This document shows, in pieces, positions 60,424 through 64,000 of a stretch of DNA of 64,000 nt. The position numbers and the translations under genes were made by a program. Under the pieces are notes generated by a model that saw nothing but the letters and a program-made list of their open reading frames with translations, ran no database searches and was not told the DNA's origin. Within the stretch, counting starts at the first letter, position 1, and each line of letters starts with the position of its first letter. Origin of the DNA: Trochalopteron elliotii (taxonomy: Eukaryota; Chordata; Aves; Passeriformes; Leiothrichidae); the NCBI GenBank assembly GCA_024734555.1, contig JANPWX010000204.1:1776329-1840328 (forward strand). Reading direction: 5' to 3'.

Positions 60424-63400
60424 CTTTAAAACAGAGAACAAAAAAATATTCAAGCTGTTTAAACACAGTTTGGCTTTTTAAAGATTCATTGTTTGCAACA
60501 GTAAATTTGCATATTAGATTGCTTCCAAATTCCTGAAAGGTGTTCTCAGAAAAAAGGTTTATCACTCAGTTCAAGCCTCAGTAAATTTCCAAGATATTCC
60601 CTTCATTCATGACTCTTGTAAACAGAGTTTAAATTTAGTATACTCAAATCATAAAAGTGCTTTAGAAATGATCACACAAACCACAACTGATCTAAGAGGA
60701 ATCAATCTGATTTTTATTAGCAGTTCTTAACAATAAAAAGTAAACACAACTATCAGAGAATAAGGAGTCTTTTTGCTTACTAGTAAATCTAGTCAATTTT
60801 CAGTGGCTACAACGACCAGACTTTTACAAACAGCAAATTCATTGCTGCCTTATCGCCAAATGGACTACAGACAAGTTCAAGGACTTCTGCCCCTTTCCAG
60901 TGTAAAGAGACATTGACATTAATTTCTCCAGAACTTGCAATTCTCTGGTGTCAGAAGGTTCCATCCATTTTTTTCCCAGCTCATCCCTTTGCTTTTTCAC
61001 ATTAAAAGAACTGGTCAGGCAGTATCCCGTTCCGTACGGAATGCTGCTCTGCTAATACAGAGGCAGGAAAAAATTGCAGCAGGCGAGGAAGGAACTGCCC
61101 CAGCTTGGACTAAAACTGCCAGCCAATAGCACATTTGTGTAGTAATTAATCAGGGATATGTAATATAAACCTCTAGCATTATACAGACTTTAGGTGAACT
61201 ATTTTAATAATCCACCCTGAAAAAAATTGGTAATTGCACCTTTTGTAAATTAAAGTCTCAAACAACATTACCTCTGCTAAGTAAAGTGTACAAATATACT
61301 TTTTCAATCAAGAGCTCAGAAAAACGTTACTGAAATATATGAAAATTTTATTTGTATGAATAAGGTGATGTATTTATTCTGCCATACCTTATCTGTAAAG
61401 TCTGGAAAAATGGTAATGTGGAAAGTTACAAATTAAGAGTTTACAGGAAATACTTTGGCAGTGGGTTTTCAGCACAAAGAATTTGTTACGAGACATGCTC
61501 CTGTCATAAGAACTCTGTTCATATGACAAGCAGTTTAGGTGGTTTTTTTTTAATATCCTGAACTAAATAAAGTCAGAGTGCAACAGATAAATTTACATAA
61601 TATTTGACATCACTTGGAAGCATCTACTACACAAAAAGCAATGTTCTTGCACATTTATTTCACAAAATATAAAAGCTGCTTTAGAACCAGTCTTCAGTTA
61701 TTCACACAGAAATTATCTCCAACAGAATCAAGCAGTGGCACTAAAATAATGTTCAACATTAGAACTCTCATTATTAAACTTATCAACATAGATATTAGAT
61801 TTCTGGGAATAACCTGGAGAAGTGAGAGATGGAACAAAAGCTTCCATATTTGCATGTCCTTCTGAGATACCTTAAGGCAACAGCATTAATTTTAAAATTG
61901 CCTTTAAAAACTGCATCTTCTCTCAGAATCACTGTACTTTTATTTTGCTATTTTCAAAGTGAATTGCTGCATGTGGAGAAACTTCCCCTGTACTCCAATA
62001 GATTTAAACAGTCACATAACGAAAATCAGAACATTCCACAACAGAGCACACAGGTTAATAAATATTCGAGGTTATTCAAGGCAATTGAGGAAGGCTAGTG
62101 AAAGGCAGAATGACTGAATACCATGAATACAAATTTTTGACAAGTAACTAAGCAATACCATATTGCTTTAAAGACATTGCTTTACTACATATTAAATTAT
62201 TGCCCTTCTGCATAAAATTTAAAAACAGTTTTGAACTAGCTACTCATGAAAATCACCTTATAAAACAGAGTGCTTATTTTCCAGAAAAGAAAGGCTGCAA
62301 AATTGTAAGAACGTATGTAAAAAATTCACAGCACAATTGACACAGCAACTTCCACACACCTGTTCAACAGAACTGAGGAATAGCAGGGACAACCACTGTA
62401 ATTTTGTTTTACTGCTGTAACTTCAAAACAATTCTTTAGACTGATATTTTGCCTTCACTGCACACTTATTAATCATTCTATGGTGATAACAAATTAAAGA
62501 GGCCATTCAGTGCAATTCTTTAAGCTTTCCCTGCAGTGGAAACACACATGTGCACTTTGAGCATAAAAGAAGCAGCTGAGATCCTGTTTTTCTTCTATAA
62601 TTGCAAGCTAGAACAAAGCTTGCCTATTTTCTTCTCTGACCATTGGGGGAATATCTGAAATTCAGTACTAAAATCTTTACCTCTTATTTTCAAAAAGAGC
62701 CTTGAAGAAACCTGAAACCTATTTGGGGCTCTTCACCCAAAGATATTATCACACCCCTTAAAAACAAACAAACAAACAAACCAAGAACAAAAACAAACAG
62801 CTTCCTGAGAAAGGCTGACGAAATTTCATAGTTACACTGCACAAAGAGATAGATATTAACATTTAGGAAACAGGTTCTGACAAAGCTTACGATTTCAAGA
62901 AGAGACTTGATTAAAAGTGAAGAAGAAACCTCTTTCAAGTATTTAACAAAATTATCTGAATTCTTATGCTTTTCAAACTTGTTAGTTATGATCATGCAAG
63001 AAGACATTGGTTTATCAAGCAAAAATAACCACTGAAGGTCAGGGAAAAAAGAAAGCAACCTGATTTTCTCCTAAGGCAGACAGACCACTTTACTGGAATG
63101 GGCACATACTGCAGTAGATTCAGACATGAAGCATGGATCAGTCTGGAAGATAGCCCAGAAACTGAACTAGCACTTTTCTCATACTTCCCTTCAGAACACA
63201 TAAGCTCTCTGCTCAAAATGTATATGGCTCCATCTTGTTAAGACAGCTACCATATAAATTTCTGATGTATGCAATCTAATCACTCTTACAGTGTTTGCAG
63301 AGAATAACGCAGGCACTAGAAAACATACTCTCAAAATTTCTTACTTGTCTTACTGCACAATGAACTCACCAATCTTTTTTTTTCCTAAAAGAGGTACAAT

Positions 63401-64000
63401 CTCAGCTGTGTTGAATATTTAGCCATGGAAATAAAGAGCTAAAGAGCTATTAGGCACATGCCCAGTTGAAGAACATCATGGAGAATCACCACACCTGCAG
63501 ATTCTTGTTTAAAGGTAAAATAAAAAAGCCAAGCCTTGTAACATAAAAGGCTGTCTAACTTGACATCAGCAGAAGAGATAATCTAAGCTTCCATCACATT
63601 ATTAAAATTTATTCTGATCTTATCCTTTGTGTCGCAATGAACATTTGCATAGCCATATTTTAAAATGGATCTGAGTGTTGTTGTTTGCAAGTTTCAGTGA
63701 ATTCAATTCACTGACTGTATTTGCAGCTCAGAGAACTTTAGTGTCAGGTACAGGAGTTGGGAACCAAAGGCCAAGATTTGGAGGGATGTCCCACTTACCC
63801 CTTTTCAGACAGCCACACTACTTTGAAGCCAAATTTTCATTACCCTGGAAACACAGACCAACTGTTACCAAGGATTCAAATAAGAAAGCATGATTGTGTG
63901 TATTTGATTAATTGACTAGTGCATTGTACTAAGTAAGCTTTGAGTAAATCTGAGCATAAGTTGCAATGGGCCAGGTCCTTAGCCAATAAAAAAAATCCAA
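60424..64000 (-). other. CENPW: CENPW intron 1 (partial), no first exon seen
   Basis: At least 3.6 kb of AT-rich DNA upstream of exon 2. I searched the minus strand for a start codon, a basic K/R-rich N-terminus and a donor and found none. No CpG-rich promoter is visible, so the first exon is probably beyond the window. The plus-strand frame 60935-61129 has no recognisable domain. An AAAC simple repeat lies at 62761-62781. Confidence 0.6.
62761..62781. repeat. AAAC simple repeat
   Basis: About five AAAC units within CENPW intron 1. Confidence 0.85.

Noticed and set aside
60935..61129. Plus-strand 64-codon frame
   Set aside because: No domain or splice context; it lies in a CENPW intron on the opposite strand.
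62690..63058. 122-codon minus-strand frame inside CENPW intron 1
   Set aside because: No recognisable domain, and hydrophobic T-rich composition expected of antisense A-rich intron DNA.
63742..63792. Possible minus-strand exon with donor GTAAGTGG as CENPW exon 1
   Set aside because: The sequence before the donor does not encode a CENP-W-like N-terminus and has no suitable start codon.
1..64000. CRISPR arrays, operons, phage or bacterial mobile systems
   Set aside because: The sequence is vertebrate nuclear DNA. The only regular repeats are microsatellites, short duplications and retroelements.

Overview
The window reads as vertebrate nuclear DNA from a bird, most likely a passerine. The evidence is a set of CR1 retrotransposon fragments in both orientations, including copies with the typical avian 3' end, and a tRNA-Ile-headed SINE with a CR1-type tail at 19334-19463 that looks like TguSINE1, a family described from passerines. 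Apart from one GC-rich block inside a provirus, the DNA is AT-rich, intron-poor in signal and almost free of coding sequence. There are no operons, CRISPR arrays or bacterial features.

The only host gene I can support is CENPW (CENP-W), a histone-fold subunit of the inner kinetochore, on the minus strand at the right end. Exon 2 (60310-60423) and the last coding exon (58628-58654) join in frame and encode the last 46 residues of the protein. The first exon is not visible and probably lies beyond base 64000. A polyadenylation signal at 58473-58478 would end the mRNA. Everything to the left (1-58450) looks like a gene desert downstream of CENPW, as is also found next to the human gene on 6q22.

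The main accessory feature is a class II (ERVK-like) endogenous retrovirus at 14011-17695. It has two 316-bp LTRs, a perfect 6-bp target duplication (ATAAAG), a tRNA-Trp-type primer binding site present as a tandem pair, a gag remnant (capsid C-terminus and CCHC zinc knuckle), a broken reverse transcriptase, an RNase H remnant and a polypurine tract. Integrase and env are not visible and the RT centre is lost, so it cannot be autonomous. It sits between two older CR1-type fragments.

Other repeats are a probable solo LTR of ERVL type (about 4132-4870), CR1 fragments near 1.2, 10.7, 12.6, 13.3, 17.9, 35.5, 43.1, 48.5 and 52.4 kb, several simple repeats, and a 56-bp motif with an internal palindrome that occurs twice, exactly 700 bp apart (22027 and 22727). 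I see no convincing undescribed functional system. The observations most worth a second look are the tandem primer binding site, the uneven divergence of the two LTRs, the 700-bp-spaced palindromic pair and a possible 10-nt microexon in CENPW intron 2.
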